Shown one piece after another: positions 1 to 7,392 of a stretch of DNA of 11,001 nucleotides (position 1 is the stretch's first letter; each line of letters begins with the position of its first letter). This DNA comes from Desulfobacteraceae bacterium. GTDB taxonomy: Bacteria > Desulfobacterota > DSM-4660 > Desulfatiglandales > Desulfatiglandaceae. The stretch lies in NCBI GenBank assembly GCA_013203065.1, contig JABMQV010000425.1, positions 1-11,001 of the forward strand. Reading direction: 5' to 3'. A program made the position numbers and the translations under genes. Below the pieces are notes generated by a model that had not been told where the DNA came from, searched no databases, and saw only the letters and a program-made list of their open reading frames with translations.

Positions 1-1
1 G

Positions 2-124
2 GCCGGGGTATCCAGGACGTCTGTTAAGGATATCCTCGCCCGAGCGAACATGGGAAAGTTGGACAATGCAGTCAGGCATGTTGTTGAACATCACGGCCGG
101 TTCTGGAAGAATTTGAAGATCTGA
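2..124 (+). CDS. 3' end of an unrecognised gene (partial)
   Basis: An open frame enters from the left edge and stops with TGA at 122-124, giving the last 40 residues of a protein. The tail begins AGVSRTSVKDILARAN and ends HHGRFWKNLKI. The stretch GVSRTSVKDIL has the look of a helix-turn-helix recognition segment, but it is too short to assign and I do not recognise the family. Codon choice and the basic C-terminus are compatible with a real gene, and no other frame here is better. About 50 bases separate it from the next start, so it could be co-transcribed with the broken hydrolase gene. Confidence 0.5.
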   Translation, partial: AGVSRTSVKDILARANMGKLDNAVRHVVEHHGRFWKNLKI

Positions 125-174
125 AAACCTGCCCCGATCGATGGTTCCGCGATAGGATAACCAAGGAAAAAGAG

Positions 175-670
175 ATGAAGCAGATTGCAGAGGGCGTTTT
201 TTTTATCCAGGGTCAGGATGAGATGATACCCGATTCCCATGTATACGTGCTTGGCCGGCCTTCTGCCGGAGACCTTAGCCTCATAGATGCCGGGCTTATG
301 GGAAAGGGAACCTACAAGATCCAGTCTATCCAGAAATTGGGCATCGACCTGTCCCATATCAAGAGGGTGATCATGACCCACACCCATCTGGATCACATCG
401 GCTGCCTCCCCGAGATCCAGAAAGAAATTCCACATGCCGAACTCTGGGTGCACACAAAGGAGGCCGAACCTCTGGAACAGGGTGATGACAGGTGCGTCTA
501 TGGCATGGAGATGTTTAAGAGCATGTGTCAGGCACAATACGGGCTCGAACCAGACTCATTTATTTTTGGAGGTGGATACCTTGCTGCCGGGTCACAATAG
601 AATCGTTGAAGGTCTCCCGGCGGGTTATATCCAAAAAACGGCTGAGCAGTGGGCACCCTATCTCAGGTGA
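175..670 (+). pseudogene. Metallo-beta-lactamase-fold hydrolase, internally deleted and frameshifted
   Basis: The ATG at 175 follows an AAGGA Shine-Dalgarno sequence at 163-167. The first frame encodes 141 residues up to the stop at 598-600 and contains the family metal motif THTHLDHIG, with His69, His71, Asp73 and His74, after a normal N-terminal beta region (LSLIDAGL at residues 34-41). From about position 570 the homology moves to the +2 frame. There VDTLLPGHN followed by IVEGLPAGYIQKTAEQWAPY is a typical MBL-fold C-terminus carrying the late metal-binding His of PGHN, and it ends with TGA at 668-670. The middle part, which should hold the PGHTPG-type His and the bridging Asp, is absent. 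Intact relatives are usually over 200 residues. I therefore read this as one gene that lost an internal block of a length not divisible by three. Neither reading frame alone, nor a ribosomal frameshift, would restore the metal site. A collapsed assembly is the other explanation. Confidence 0.75.
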
Positions 671-692
671 AAACAACCCCATTGCAGCAAAC

Positions 693-701
693 GAAAGGGG
701 G
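693..701 (+). promoter_or_regulatory. Ribosome binding site deciding the GTG start of rubrerythrin
   Basis: The purine-rich sequence GAAAGGGGG lies 6 bases before the GTG at 708. The open frame continues upstream to 525, but that upstream translation is the out-of-frame shadow of the broken hydrolase gene and does not resemble rubrerythrin. The site therefore fixes the start at the GTG. Confidence 0.65.
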
Positions 702-707
702 TACCTT

Positions 708-1208
708 GTGCCAGAAAAGACCGACAAGAATTTGGCTTATGCCTTTGCGGCCGAGTCAAAGGCCTCTGCCCGCAACACGGCCTTTGCCCAAAAGGCCGAG
801 CGTGAGGGCTATTCCCAGATAGCCCGTCTATTTCGGGCTGTGGCAGACGCCGAATCGGTCCATGCCCGTAAATATCTCATGTTGATGAGGGGAAAGATCG
901 GATCCACTGAGGAAAACCTTGAGACCGCTTTCGAAAACGAGATTAAGGCCAACGCGGAGGAATACCCAAAGCTGATAGCAGAGGCGTCAGAGGAGGGTGT
1001 AACCGCTGCCGAGAGGGCCTTCTCTCAATCCCGGGATGTGGAAGACCGGCATGCGGAGCTTTACAAAAGCGCCATGAACAACATGCTGGCGGATCGTGAG
1101 ACAGACTACCACGTGTGCCAGGCATGCGGTTATGTGAGTGAAGGTGATCCGCCCGAAAAATGTCCTGTGTGCGGTGCGGTTAAGGGTAAATTTAAACAAA
1201 CTCTTTAA
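708..1208 (+). CDS. rbr: Rubrerythrin (diiron peroxidase with rubredoxin domain)
   Basis: This 166-residue cytoplasmic protein starts at GTG. Residues 1 to about 130 form the ferritin-like four-helix domain. The diiron ligand pattern is visible: Glu16 in AAESKASARN, Glu49-x-x-His52 in ADAESVH, glutamates near 76-78, and Glu112-x-x-His115 in VEDRH. Residues 134-166 are a rubredoxin-like domain with Cys137-x-x-Cys140 and Cys152-x-x-Cys155, which bind one iron. Known members reduce hydrogen peroxide with electrons from rubredoxin or NAD(P)H-linked carriers and protect anaerobes from oxidative stress. The rubredoxin domain is C-terminal, the classical order. The gene lies 37 bases after the broken MBL-fold gene and may have been its operon partner. 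Its stop overlaps the stop of the convergent hydrolase gene by 4 bases. Confidence 0.93.
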   Translation: MPEKTDKNLAYAFAAESKASARNTAFAQKAEREGYSQIARLFRAVADAESVHARKYLMLMRGKIGSTEENLETAFENEIKANAEEYPKLIAEASEEGVTAAERAFSQSRDVEDRHAELYKSAMNNMLADRETDYHVCQACGYVSEGDPPEKCPVCGAVKGKFKQTL

Positions 1209-1795
1209 GTTATCCGTGCCCCCAGATCATCAGCAAGCTCGACAGAAGAGGCCACTCTGAATAACGGATACAGCGGGTTTCGACGATAGACATCCAGGGT
1301 ATTATTGTGAATCTCTTCCGAGAAGGCCGCGGCGCAATCTTCTAATAAGACGGCCTTCAAATCGAAGCAGATCGCATCAAGCGCAGAGGTCAGGACACAA
1401 AAATTGGTCGCAATCCCTCCCACTGCACAGAGGGTGACCTCCCTCTCCTTCAGCCATTGATCCAGTCCGGTCCCAAAAAAGGCCGAGAATCTGGGCTTGG
1501 GAAGCCATAGGTCCTCTCCTTTACGATCAAGTTCATCAATGACCTCTGCCCCTGATGTTCCTGCCAGCGAGTGGGGCTTCATACGCCCCTTGAATATAAA
1601 ATCCTCTTTGTGAAAGGCATCCGTCGAAAAGACTATTGGCCAACCCTGCCCCCTGAACTTCTTGATCAGTTCGTTCAGGGGGTCGATGATTCGTTTTGCA
1701 AATTGGGTAATGGGCAGGTTTTTTTCTTCTTCGAAATTGTCTTTAACCATGTCGATGATCAATAGGGCCGGTCTTTCTGAAACCTCATTCTCCAT
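1205..1795 (-). CDS. Isochorismatase/nicotinamidase-family cysteine hydrolase
   Basis: The protein has 196 residues, the usual length for the isochorismatase-like hydrolase fold. The catalytic triad of the family can be seen: Asp15 in LLIIDMVKDN, Lys100 in LPKPRFSAF and Cys133 in GGIATNFCV, the last preceded by the segment that normally carries the cis-peptide. Asp59, His62 and His75 (in KPHSLAGTSGAEV) sit where nicotinamidases bind a metal ion, so an amidase acting on nicotinamide or a related amide is the best guess; the substrate cannot be read from the sequence. The ATG at 1793-1795 lies inside the last codons of the upstream cysteine desulfurase gene (11-base overlap, in the pattern ATGGAGAATGA), with AGAGGAT as ribosome binding site. 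This strongly suggests translational coupling. There is no signal peptide or membrane segment, so it is cytoplasmic. Confidence 0.88.
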   Translation of the reverse strand: MENEVSERPALLIIDMVKDNFEEEKNLPITQFAKRIIDPLNELIKKFRGQGWPIVFSTDAFHKEDFIFKGRMKPHSLAGTSGAEVIDELDRKGEDLWLPKPRFSAFFGTGLDQWLKEREVTLCAVGGIATNFCVLTSALDAICFDLKAVLLEDCAAAFSEEIHNNTLDVYRRNPLYPLFRVASSVELADDLGARIT

Positions 1796-2939
1796 CTCTT
1801 ATCCTCTTTATTCGATCAATAATCAGTTCTGCAGCTCTTTCTATTTGTTCCGAGGTATTACTCCTTCCCACGGTCAGCCTGAGGGCCCCCATCCCGATTT
1901 CAGGTGGAACCCTCATTGCTTCAAGGACACTGGAAAGATTGACCTCCTTTTCATGGCAGGCGGCTCCTGTGGAGGCCATGATGCCGGGCAGGCCTTCAAG
2001 GATCTTCGCCCCCGCAATCCCAGGAACTGAAAAGTTTAGCGTATTGGGCAGACGCCTTTGTGGATGGCCATTTAGCACAAGACCTTCAACCTCATCAAAC
2101 AGGAGGTCTTGCAAACGGTTCCTCAAGATCTCCATTTTCCCTTCATCATCCTTGAGCCTCTCTCTTGCCACCCGACAGGCCGCACCAAGACCCGCTGCAA
2201 GGATAACGTTCTCTGTTCCAGCCCGTCGCCCGCTCTCCTGGGATGCCCCATGAATGAGGGGGGTAAGGTTTTGTCCGTTGCGGATGAAGAGGGCCCCAAT
2301 CCCCTTGGGCCCGTAAAGCTTGTGGCCTGCCACGGTCAAGAAGTCCACACCAAGTTCCTTCACGTCCACGCCTATCTTCCCCACGGCCTGGGCTGCGTCT
2401 GTGTGAACCGCGACCCCATAATTTCTGGCTGCCCTGGAAATCTCTCTTATTGGCTGGAGTGTGCCCGTCTCATTGTTGGCCAGCATGATGCTGATCAATG
2501 TGGTCTCTGGCAAAATGGCCTTCCCGACATCAACAGGGTCGACGAGACCGAAGCGGTCCACCGGGAGAATCGTCACATTTACCCCCAGTTCCATCAAGAA
2601 TTGGGCCGGTTTTAGGATAGCGGGGTGTTCCACTGAAGATGTGATGACATGGAACCTCTCCGGGCGCTTGAAATCGATGAGACCTTTAAAGACCATGTTG
2701 TTGGATTCGCTCCCCCCGGAGGTGAAAATCACTTCCCGAGGCTCGGATCCTATAAGAGATGCCACCTCCTCCCTGGCCCGATCAACCCCGGCTTTGGCCC
2801 TTTCTCCCAGGGAATAGCCACTGGAGGGGTTGCCAAATTCGTCTTCGAGGTATGGCATCACTGCCCTTACCACCTCCGGGTCCATGGGAGTGGTAGCATT
2901 GTGATCCAAATAAATTGCTGAGCCTTCCGTCTTGGCCAT
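1785..2939 (-). CDS. Cysteine desulfurase / selenocysteine lyase-like, NifS-IscS family
   Basis: This 384-residue PLP enzyme of aminotransferase class V would remove sulfur (or selenium) from cysteine (or selenocysteine) as an enzyme-bound persulfide for iron-sulfur cluster or thio-cofactor synthesis. Visible family marks are YLDHNATTPMDP at 10-21, GGSESNN at 75-81, His105 in SVEHPAI, Asp181 and Gln184 in HTDAAQA, the PLP lysine Lys207 in AGHKLYGPKG, and RAGTEN at 239-244. The catalytic loop reads ASTGAACHEKEVNLSSVLEAM with Cys328. The GAACH wording and the following MGALRLTVGRSNT resemble the selenocysteine-lyase branch more than housekeeping IscS, which has GSACTS. Length is normal. No iscR, iscU or other cluster assembly gene is adjacent; the partner is the overlapping cysteine hydrolase. 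The start is ATG at 2937-2939, preceded by AGGGGTG. Confidence 0.92.
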   Translation of the reverse strand: MAKTEGSAIYLDHNATTPMDPEVVRAVMPYLEDEFGNPSSGYSLGERAKAGVDRAREEVASLIGSEPREVIFTSGGSESNNMVFKGLIDFKRPERFHVITSSVEHPAILKPAQFLMELGVNVTILPVDRFGLVDPVDVGKAILPETTLISIMLANNETGTLQPIREISRAARNYGVAVHTDAAQAVGKIGVDVKELGVDFLTVAGHKLYGPKGIGALFIRNGQNLTPLIHGASQESGRRAGTENVILAAGLGAACRVARERLKDDEGKMEILRNRLQDLLFDEVEGLVLNGHPQRRLPNTLNFSVPGIAGAKILEGLPGIMASTGAACHEKEVNLSSVLEAMRVPPEIGMGALRLTVGRSNTSEQIERAAELIIDRIKRIRDGE

Positions 2940-2981
2940 TCCGCACCCCTATTTTTTTGGCTCCGTTATAACTCGGCAGGA

Positions 2982-3010
2982 TTTGTAGAACAAATTTTGC
3001 CAATTGACAA
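2982..3010 (-). promoter_or_regulatory. Candidate sigma-70 promoter of the cysteine desulfurase operon
   Basis: Read on the minus strand, TTGTCA (3010-3005) is followed after 17 bases by TACAAA (2987-2982). That is 5 of 6 and 4 of 6 matches to consensus at the preferred spacing. Transcription would begin near 2975, leaving a leader of about 36 bases before the ATG at 2939. The -35 bases are the same as those of the plus-strand candidate. Confidence 0.45.
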
Positions 3011-3033
3011 CCAATTACATTTAGTGGTAGATC
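3004..3033 (+). promoter_or_regulatory. Candidate sigma-70 promoter of the ppsA operon
   Basis: A perfect -35 hexamer TTGACA lies at 3004-3009. With an 18-base spacer the -10 would be TAGATC (3028-3033), a poor match, so the promoter would be weak or activator-dependent. The -10 region falls within the perfect 10-base palindrome GTAGATCTAC (3027-3036), which could serve as a regulator site. Confidence 0.35.
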
Positions 3034-3048
3034 TACGCCCACAAAAAT

Positions 3049-3073
3049 TTCCGGGGAAAGAGGTGGCCCGGAA
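3049..3073 (+). promoter_or_regulatory. Hairpin in the ppsA leader
   Basis: TTCCGGG at 3049-3055 and CCCGGAA at 3067-3073 form a perfect 7-base inverted repeat around an 11-base purine-rich loop that contains AGAGGTGG. A T3048-G3074 wobble could extend the stem. It lies between the candidate promoter and the ppsA ribosome binding site. No run of T follows, so it is not a terminator. Its role, if any, is unknown; it could be mRNA structure or an operator. Confidence 0.4.
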
Positions 3074-3126
3074 GAATATCGACCTGCTTCAACTACCCCT
3101 AATCACCATGAAAAAGGAGATAGCCA

Positions 3127-5586
3127 ATGGCAGGAAAAAATGACGGCAAGCTTATTCGCTGGTTCAATGAGATCGGAATAGAAGACGTCCCCATAGTGGG
3201 AGGGAAAAACGCGTCACTGGGTGAAATGTACCGGAATTTGGAGAGCAAAGGGATCCAGGTCCCCAATGGCTTTGCCATCACCGCTGAGGCCTACCGTTAC
3301 TTTTTGGACTACGCCGAGATTGGAGATGAAATCCAAAAAATCCTGGCAGACCTGGATACCAGCGATCTGAACAACCTCATGAGAAAAGGGAGGCATATCC
3401 GCGAAATCATTAAAGATGCGGCGTTCCCTCCCGACCTCTCCGAGGCCATCTGTAAGGCATACGATCAACTGGCGGCCGAGTTTGGTCAACAGGGTCTCGA
3501 CAACCTGGATGTGGCGATCCGGTCGTCGGCAACGGCAGAAGACCTGCCCGATGCCTCATTTGCCGGTCAACAAGATACCTTCCTGAACATCCAGGGAGAA
3601 AGAAGCGTCCTTGGCGCCTGTCGCAGGTGTTTTGCCAGCCTCTTTACAAACCGGGCCATTTCTTATCGCCATGATAAGGGGTTCGGTCAGTTTGACGTGG
3701 CCCTTTCCATAGCTGTTCAGAAAATGGTCCGCAGTGACCACGCCTATTCCGGGGTTATCTTCTCCATCGATACGGAGACCGGATTCAAAGACGTGGTCTT
3801 TATTACTGCCGCTTATGGCCTGGGAGAAAACGTGGTTCAGGGCGCGGTCAACCCGGACGAATATTTTGTCTTTAAACCAACCCTTAAAATGGGGAAACGG
3901 GCCATCATCGGTCACAAGGTGGGTGACAGGGAAATAAAGATGGTCTATTCCGTCGAAGACAATGCCACTGTAAGGAATGTGGCTACCACCCTTGAAGAAA
4001 GACTGCGTTACGTCTTGGAGGACGACGAAATCCTCAAGCTGGCTCAGTGGTCCTGCATTATTCAGGATCACTACGGCAAGCCCATGGACATTGAATGGGC
4101 CAAGGACGGAGATGGTGTCAATGCCGGTACCGGTGAGCTTTTTATTGTACAGGCAAGACCCGAAACCATTCACTCCCAGAAAACCACAAGCACCTATGAA
4201 AACTACAAGCTACTTGAGAAAGGAAAGGTGCTCACCACCGGGACCGCTGTGGGTACAAAGGTGGGTCAAGGGTTGGCAAATGTGATTCATTCGGCACTCG
4301 ACATGCAGAAGTTCCGACCGGATCAGGTACTGGTCACAAACATGACCGACCCTGACTGGGAACCTGTCATGAAGATCGCCTCAGCCATTGTAACCAACAA
4401 GGGCGGACGTACCTGCCACGCAGCCATCGTGTCAAGAGAACTCGGTGTCCCCTGTGTCATAGGGGCGGGAAACGCAGACGAGATGATAAAGGCCTTCCAG
4501 GAGGTTACCGTTTCCTGCTGCGAGGGAGAAACCGGCTACGTTTATGAAGGGCTGTTGAAGGTTGAGGTTGACCGGATTGATATTAAGGATGTCCCAAAGA
4601 CACGGACCCGTATCATGATGAATGTGGGGATGCCCGAAAAGGCATTTGCTCAGAGTATGATTCCCAATGAGGGTGTTGGTCTGGCACGGGAGGAGTTTAT
4701 TATCAATTCACACATCGGCATACATCCCCTGGCACTGCTCGACTATGAGAAGCTCAGGGTAAAGGCAAAGGAAGATCAAAAGATAGCGGGCGTCGTCTAC
4801 AAGATCGATCAACTCACAGCCGTCTACAGTGACAAGCGACAGTTTTTTATTGACAAGCTTGCCGAAGGGGTGGGACGGATCGGTGCGGCATTCTATCCCA
4901 ATGATGTCATTGTCCGGTTGTCCGACTTCAAGACCAATGAATATGAAAATCTTCTGGGTGGATATCTCTATGAACCCGCCGAGAATAACCCCATGATTGG
5001 CTGGAGGGGGGCCTCGCGCTACTACGACAAAAAATTCATGCCCGCCTTTGAGATGGAGTGCATTGCCCTCCACAAGGTCCGCAGTGAAATGGGACTGACA
5101 AATGTCAAGGTGATGGTCCCTTTTTGCAGGACCCCGGAGGAAGGGAAAAAGGTCATCGACCTTATGGCCAAATTCGGCCTGGTTCAGGGAGAAGATGGGC
5201 TCGAAATTTACGTCATGTGTGAAATCCCAAGCAACGTGATTTGCGCCGATCAGTTTGCCGATATATTTGATGGATTTTCCATAGGCACCAATGACCTCAC
5301 TCAGCTTGCCCTTGGTCTTGATCGTGATTCGGACCTGGTCGCCCATATCTATGATGAAAGGAATGATGCCGTAAAGAGGCTGGTGGCCCAGGTGATTGAA
5401 GTGGCAAAAAAAAGAGGAAAAAAGATAGGGATTTGCGGCCAAGCCCCCAGCGATTTCCCCGATTTTGCCGATTTTCTGGTGGAGTGCGGCATCGATTCAA
5501 TAAGCCTTATTCCGGATACGGTTATCAAGACCCGGCTTGCCATTGCAGAAAAGGAAAAAGAGCTGGGTATTTCAGTGGAGAAATAG
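3127..5586 (+). CDS. ppsA: Phosphoenolpyruvate synthase (pyruvate, water dikinase)
   Basis: This 819-residue cytoplasmic enzyme converts pyruvate, ATP and water to PEP, AMP and phosphate, the entry step of gluconeogenesis from pyruvate. The N-terminal ATP-grasp part (about 15-350) opens with VGGKNASLGEM and PNGFAITAEAYRYFL and includes IRSSATAEDLPDASFAGQQDT. The swivelling phosphohistidine domain (about 385-470) has GGRTCHAAIVSRELGVPCV with the catalytic His431. The C-terminal PEP/pyruvate-binding barrel (about 490-810) has MCEIPSNV, the signature SIGTNDLTQLALGLDRDS, and GICGQAPSD with Cys770, the expected acid-base residue. These C-terminal signatures indicate PpsA rather than PPDK, which carries a different insert. 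The length is close to E. coli PpsA (792). The ATG at 3127 follows a strong AAGGAGAT at 3113-3120. It appears to be the first gene of a run with fabH (6-base gap) and the hydrolase. Confidence 0.95.
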   Translation: MAGKNDGKLIRWFNEIGIEDVPIVGGKNASLGEMYRNLESKGIQVPNGFAITAEAYRYFLDYAEIGDEIQKILADLDTSDLNNLMRKGRHIREIIKDAAFPPDLSEAICKAYDQLAAEFGQQGLDNLDVAIRSSATAEDLPDASFAGQQDTFLNIQGERSVLGACRRCFASLFTNRAISYRHDKGFGQFDVALSIAVQKMVRSDHAYSGVIFSIDTETGFKDVVFITAAYGLGENVVQGAVNPDEYFVFKPTLKMGKRAIIGHKVGDREIKMVYSVEDNATVRNVATTLEERLRYVLEDDEILKLAQWSCIIQDHYGKPMDIEWAKDGDGVNAGTGELFIVQARPETIHSQKTTSTYENYKLLEKGKVLTTGTAVGTKVGQGLANVIHSALDMQKFRPDQVLVTNMTDPDWEPVMKIASAIVTNKGGRTCHAAIVSRELGVPCVIGAGNADEMIKAFQEVTVSCCEGETGYVYEGLLKVEVDRIDIKDVPKTRTRIMMNVGMPEKAFAQSMIPNEGVGLAREEFIINSHIGIHPLALLDYEKLRVKAKEDQKIAGVVYKIDQLTAVYSDKRQFFIDKLAEGVGRIGAAFYPNDVIVRLSDFKTNEYENLLGGYLYEPAENNPMIGWRGASRYYDKKFMPAFEMECIALHKVRSEMGLTNVKVMVPFCRTPEEGKKVIDLMAKFGLVQGEDGLEIYVMCEIPSNVICADQFADIFDGFSIGTNDLTQLALGLDRDSDLVAHIYDERNDAVKRLVAQVIEVAKKRGKKIGICGQAPSDFPDFADFLVECGIDSISLIPDTVIKTRLAIAEKEKELGISVEK

Positions 5587-5592
5587 GGAAAC

Positions 5593-6582
5593 ATGGATAC
5601 AGTGAGAATCCTGGGAACGGGCTCATATGTTCCCCCAAAGGTTTTGACAAATTTTGATTTACAGGAAATGGGCCTGGAAACGACGGATGAATGGATTGTT
5701 CAACGCACGGGCGTAAGCCAGAGAAGGATTGCAGACCCTGATGTGAGCACCTCAGACTTGGGCTATGAGGCGTCCCTAAAGGCACTTGAAGCAGCTGGTT
5801 TAACCGCCAAGGACCTGGACCTTATCCTGGTGGCCACCATCACCCCGGACACGTGCTGTCCTGCGGCTGCCAATTGGCTTCAGGCCAGCCTGGGCGCCCC
5901 GCAGGCCGTTACCTTTGATGTTGCCGCGGCCTGCTCCGGTTTTATATTCGCCCTAAACGTGGCGGAGCAGTATTTAAAGACCGGGGCATCAAAACTCATA
6001 CTTGTGGTGGCCGCCGAGGTTATGACCCGCACCCTGGACTGGACTGATCGAAGCTCTTGTATACTATGGGGGGATGGCGCAGGGGCTGCCGTATTGGCCC
6101 TGGGCCATGAAGGTCCGGAGATCCTGTCAACCCATTTACATACAGATGGAGCTAAGGGTCAAGACCTCTTGCTTCCCGGCGGCGGGTCCAAAACGACTCC
6201 AATCTCCCATGAAAGCGTCGACAAGAAGCTTCATACTCTCCAGTTAATTGAAGCCAATTCCAGCTTTCGGGTGGCCGTCAGGCACTTCATTAATTGTATC
6301 AAAGAGGCTGCAAGATTTAACCATATCGCTGTTGAGGATATTGACTGGTTTATCCCCCACCAGGCAAACCTTCGCATGTTCCAATCAATGGCCAAGAGCC
6401 TAAAGGTCTCAATGGAGAGATTTTATGTCACCCTAAACAAGTACGGAAACATCTCTTCTGCTTCCTGCGCCATCGCTCTCGATGAGGCGGTTCGGGATGG
6501 GAGTATAAAGAAAAATGATTTGGTCTGCCTTCCGGTTTTTGGGGGTGGGCTTACTTGGGGTAGCGCGCTTATCCGGTGGTAA
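5593..6582 (+). CDS. fabH: Beta-ketoacyl-ACP synthase III (FabH-like)
   Basis: The 329-residue thiolase-fold enzyme has the FabH triad: Cys114 in DVAAACSGF, His256 in IPHQANLRM and Asn286 in NKYGNISSAS. It also has the N-terminal motif TTDEWIVQRTGV and the C-terminal FGGGLTWGSALIRW. FabH normally condenses an acyl-CoA (acetyl or branched) with malonyl-ACP to start fatty acid synthesis. Here the helix before the His motif reads IEANSSFRVAVRHF, unlike the usual GxEVFKxAVR wording, and there is no plsX, fabD, fabG or acpP next to it. It sits instead between ppsA (6-base gap) and an alpha/beta hydrolase, so I infer a paralog with a special starter or product rather than the housekeeping copy. The ATG at 5593 is served by GGAG at 5577-5580 or GGGA just before it. 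Confidence 0.9.
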   Translation: MDTVRILGTGSYVPPKVLTNFDLQEMGLETTDEWIVQRTGVSQRRIADPDVSTSDLGYEASLKALEAAGLTAKDLDLILVATITPDTCCPAAANWLQASLGAPQAVTFDVAAACSGFIFALNVAEQYLKTGASKLILVVAAEVMTRTLDWTDRSSCILWGDGAGAAVLALGHEGPEILSTHLHTDGAKGQDLLLPGGGSKTTPISHESVDKKLHTLQLIEANSSFRVAVRHFINCIKEAARFNHIAVEDIDWFIPHQANLRMFQSMAKSLKVSMERFYVTLNKYGNISSASCAIALDEAVRDGSIKKNDLVCLPVFGGGLTWGSALIRW

Positions 6583-6609
6583 CTGATTTCACCAGGAGTC
6601 TGAGTTCCG

Positions 6610-7392
6610 ATGGAGCAAATGGTTCTCAAAAAGCTGCAAGACATGAAGATCGGGTTCGAAACCCGATCCGAGGCCCTCTCCGACTCGCTCCCCACTCTCG
6701 TCATGATCCACGGGGCAGGGGGATGCTCACAGGTGTGGCAGAATCAGACGCGCCTTCTGAAGGATTCGGTCAACGCCTTGGCCCTGGACCTGCCGGGGCA
6801 CGGGAAAACAGAGGCCCCGGCAAAGAACACCGTGGAAGCGTGTGCCCACTGGTTGTCCGAGGTCCTCAACGCCCTATTTGAGAAACCCGTTTTCTTGATG
6901 GGCCATTCCTTTGGCGGCGCCATCGTGCAGCAGACCGCGCTCCTCTATCCGGACCTCTTCCGCGGTGTGATCCTTGTTGGCTCAGGACCTCGCCTAAAGG
7001 TTGCCCCGGTGTTTTTGGAAGGCCTTTTGAACGATTTTGAAAAGACCGTTGATTCTATCGTGGCGTTCGCCTATGCCCCTGGCGCCGATGGGTCAATGAT
7101 CAGAGAAGGCGCCAGACTGATGAAAGAGGCAGGTTCGGAGGTTGTCCATGGCGATTTTTTGGCCTGTGACCGATTTGATCTCCGAAATGAGGTGGATAAA
7201 ATCCAGCACCCTTGCCTTATTATTTGCGGGGATCAGGACAAATTGACTCCCATATCACTCTCTGAGTCACTCAACAAATCTATTGGGGGGAGCCGACTCG
7301 AGATCATTCCATCTGCAGGACACACGGTCATGATAGAGAAATATGAGGACCTAAACGACTGCGTAATGGATTTTCTTGAAACAGCGAAATAG
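6610..7392 (+). CDS. Alpha/beta hydrolase
   Basis: The protein has 260 residues with the complete alpha/beta-hydrolase machinery: oxyanion-hole region MIHGAGG (32-38), DLPGHGKTEAP (60-70), nucleophile elbow GHSFGG with Ser100, acid Asp210 in CGDQDKLTP and His238 in SAGHTVMIE. A cap region lies at about 128-190. No signal peptide or lipobox is seen, so it is cytoplasmic. The family includes esterases, thioesterases and C-C bond hydrolases. Placement 27 bases after a FabH-like gene suggests an acyl-ester or thioester substrate; this is inference. The ATG at 6610 has AGGAG at 6594-6598; the ATG at 6619 (Met4) is an alternative. It is probably the last gene of the ppsA run, because a gap of 402 bases follows. 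Confidence 0.88.
   Translation: MEQMVLKKLQDMKIGFETRSEALSDSLPTLVMIHGAGGCSQVWQNQTRLLKDSVNALALDLPGHGKTEAPAKNTVEACAHWLSEVLNALFEKPVFLMGHSFGGAIVQQTALLYPDLFRGVILVGSGPRLKVAPVFLEGLLNDFEKTVDSIVAFAYAPGADGSMIREGARLMKEAGSEVVHGDFLACDRFDLRNEVDKIQHPCLIICGDQDKLTPISLSESLNKSIGGSRLEIIPSAGHTVMIEKYEDLNDCVMDFLETAK

Noticed and set aside
525..707. N-terminal extension of the rubrerythrin frame back to an ATG at 525
   Set aside because: The translation is arginine-rich and unlike rubrerythrin; it is the third frame of the broken MBL-fold gene. The GTG at 708 with its own ribosome binding site fits the family start.
3556..4173. Long minus-strand frame opposite ppsA (205 codons), and a similar one at 4708-5442
   Set aside because: Both are antisense to a well-conserved enzyme and have no recognisable domain; they reflect codon bias of ppsA.
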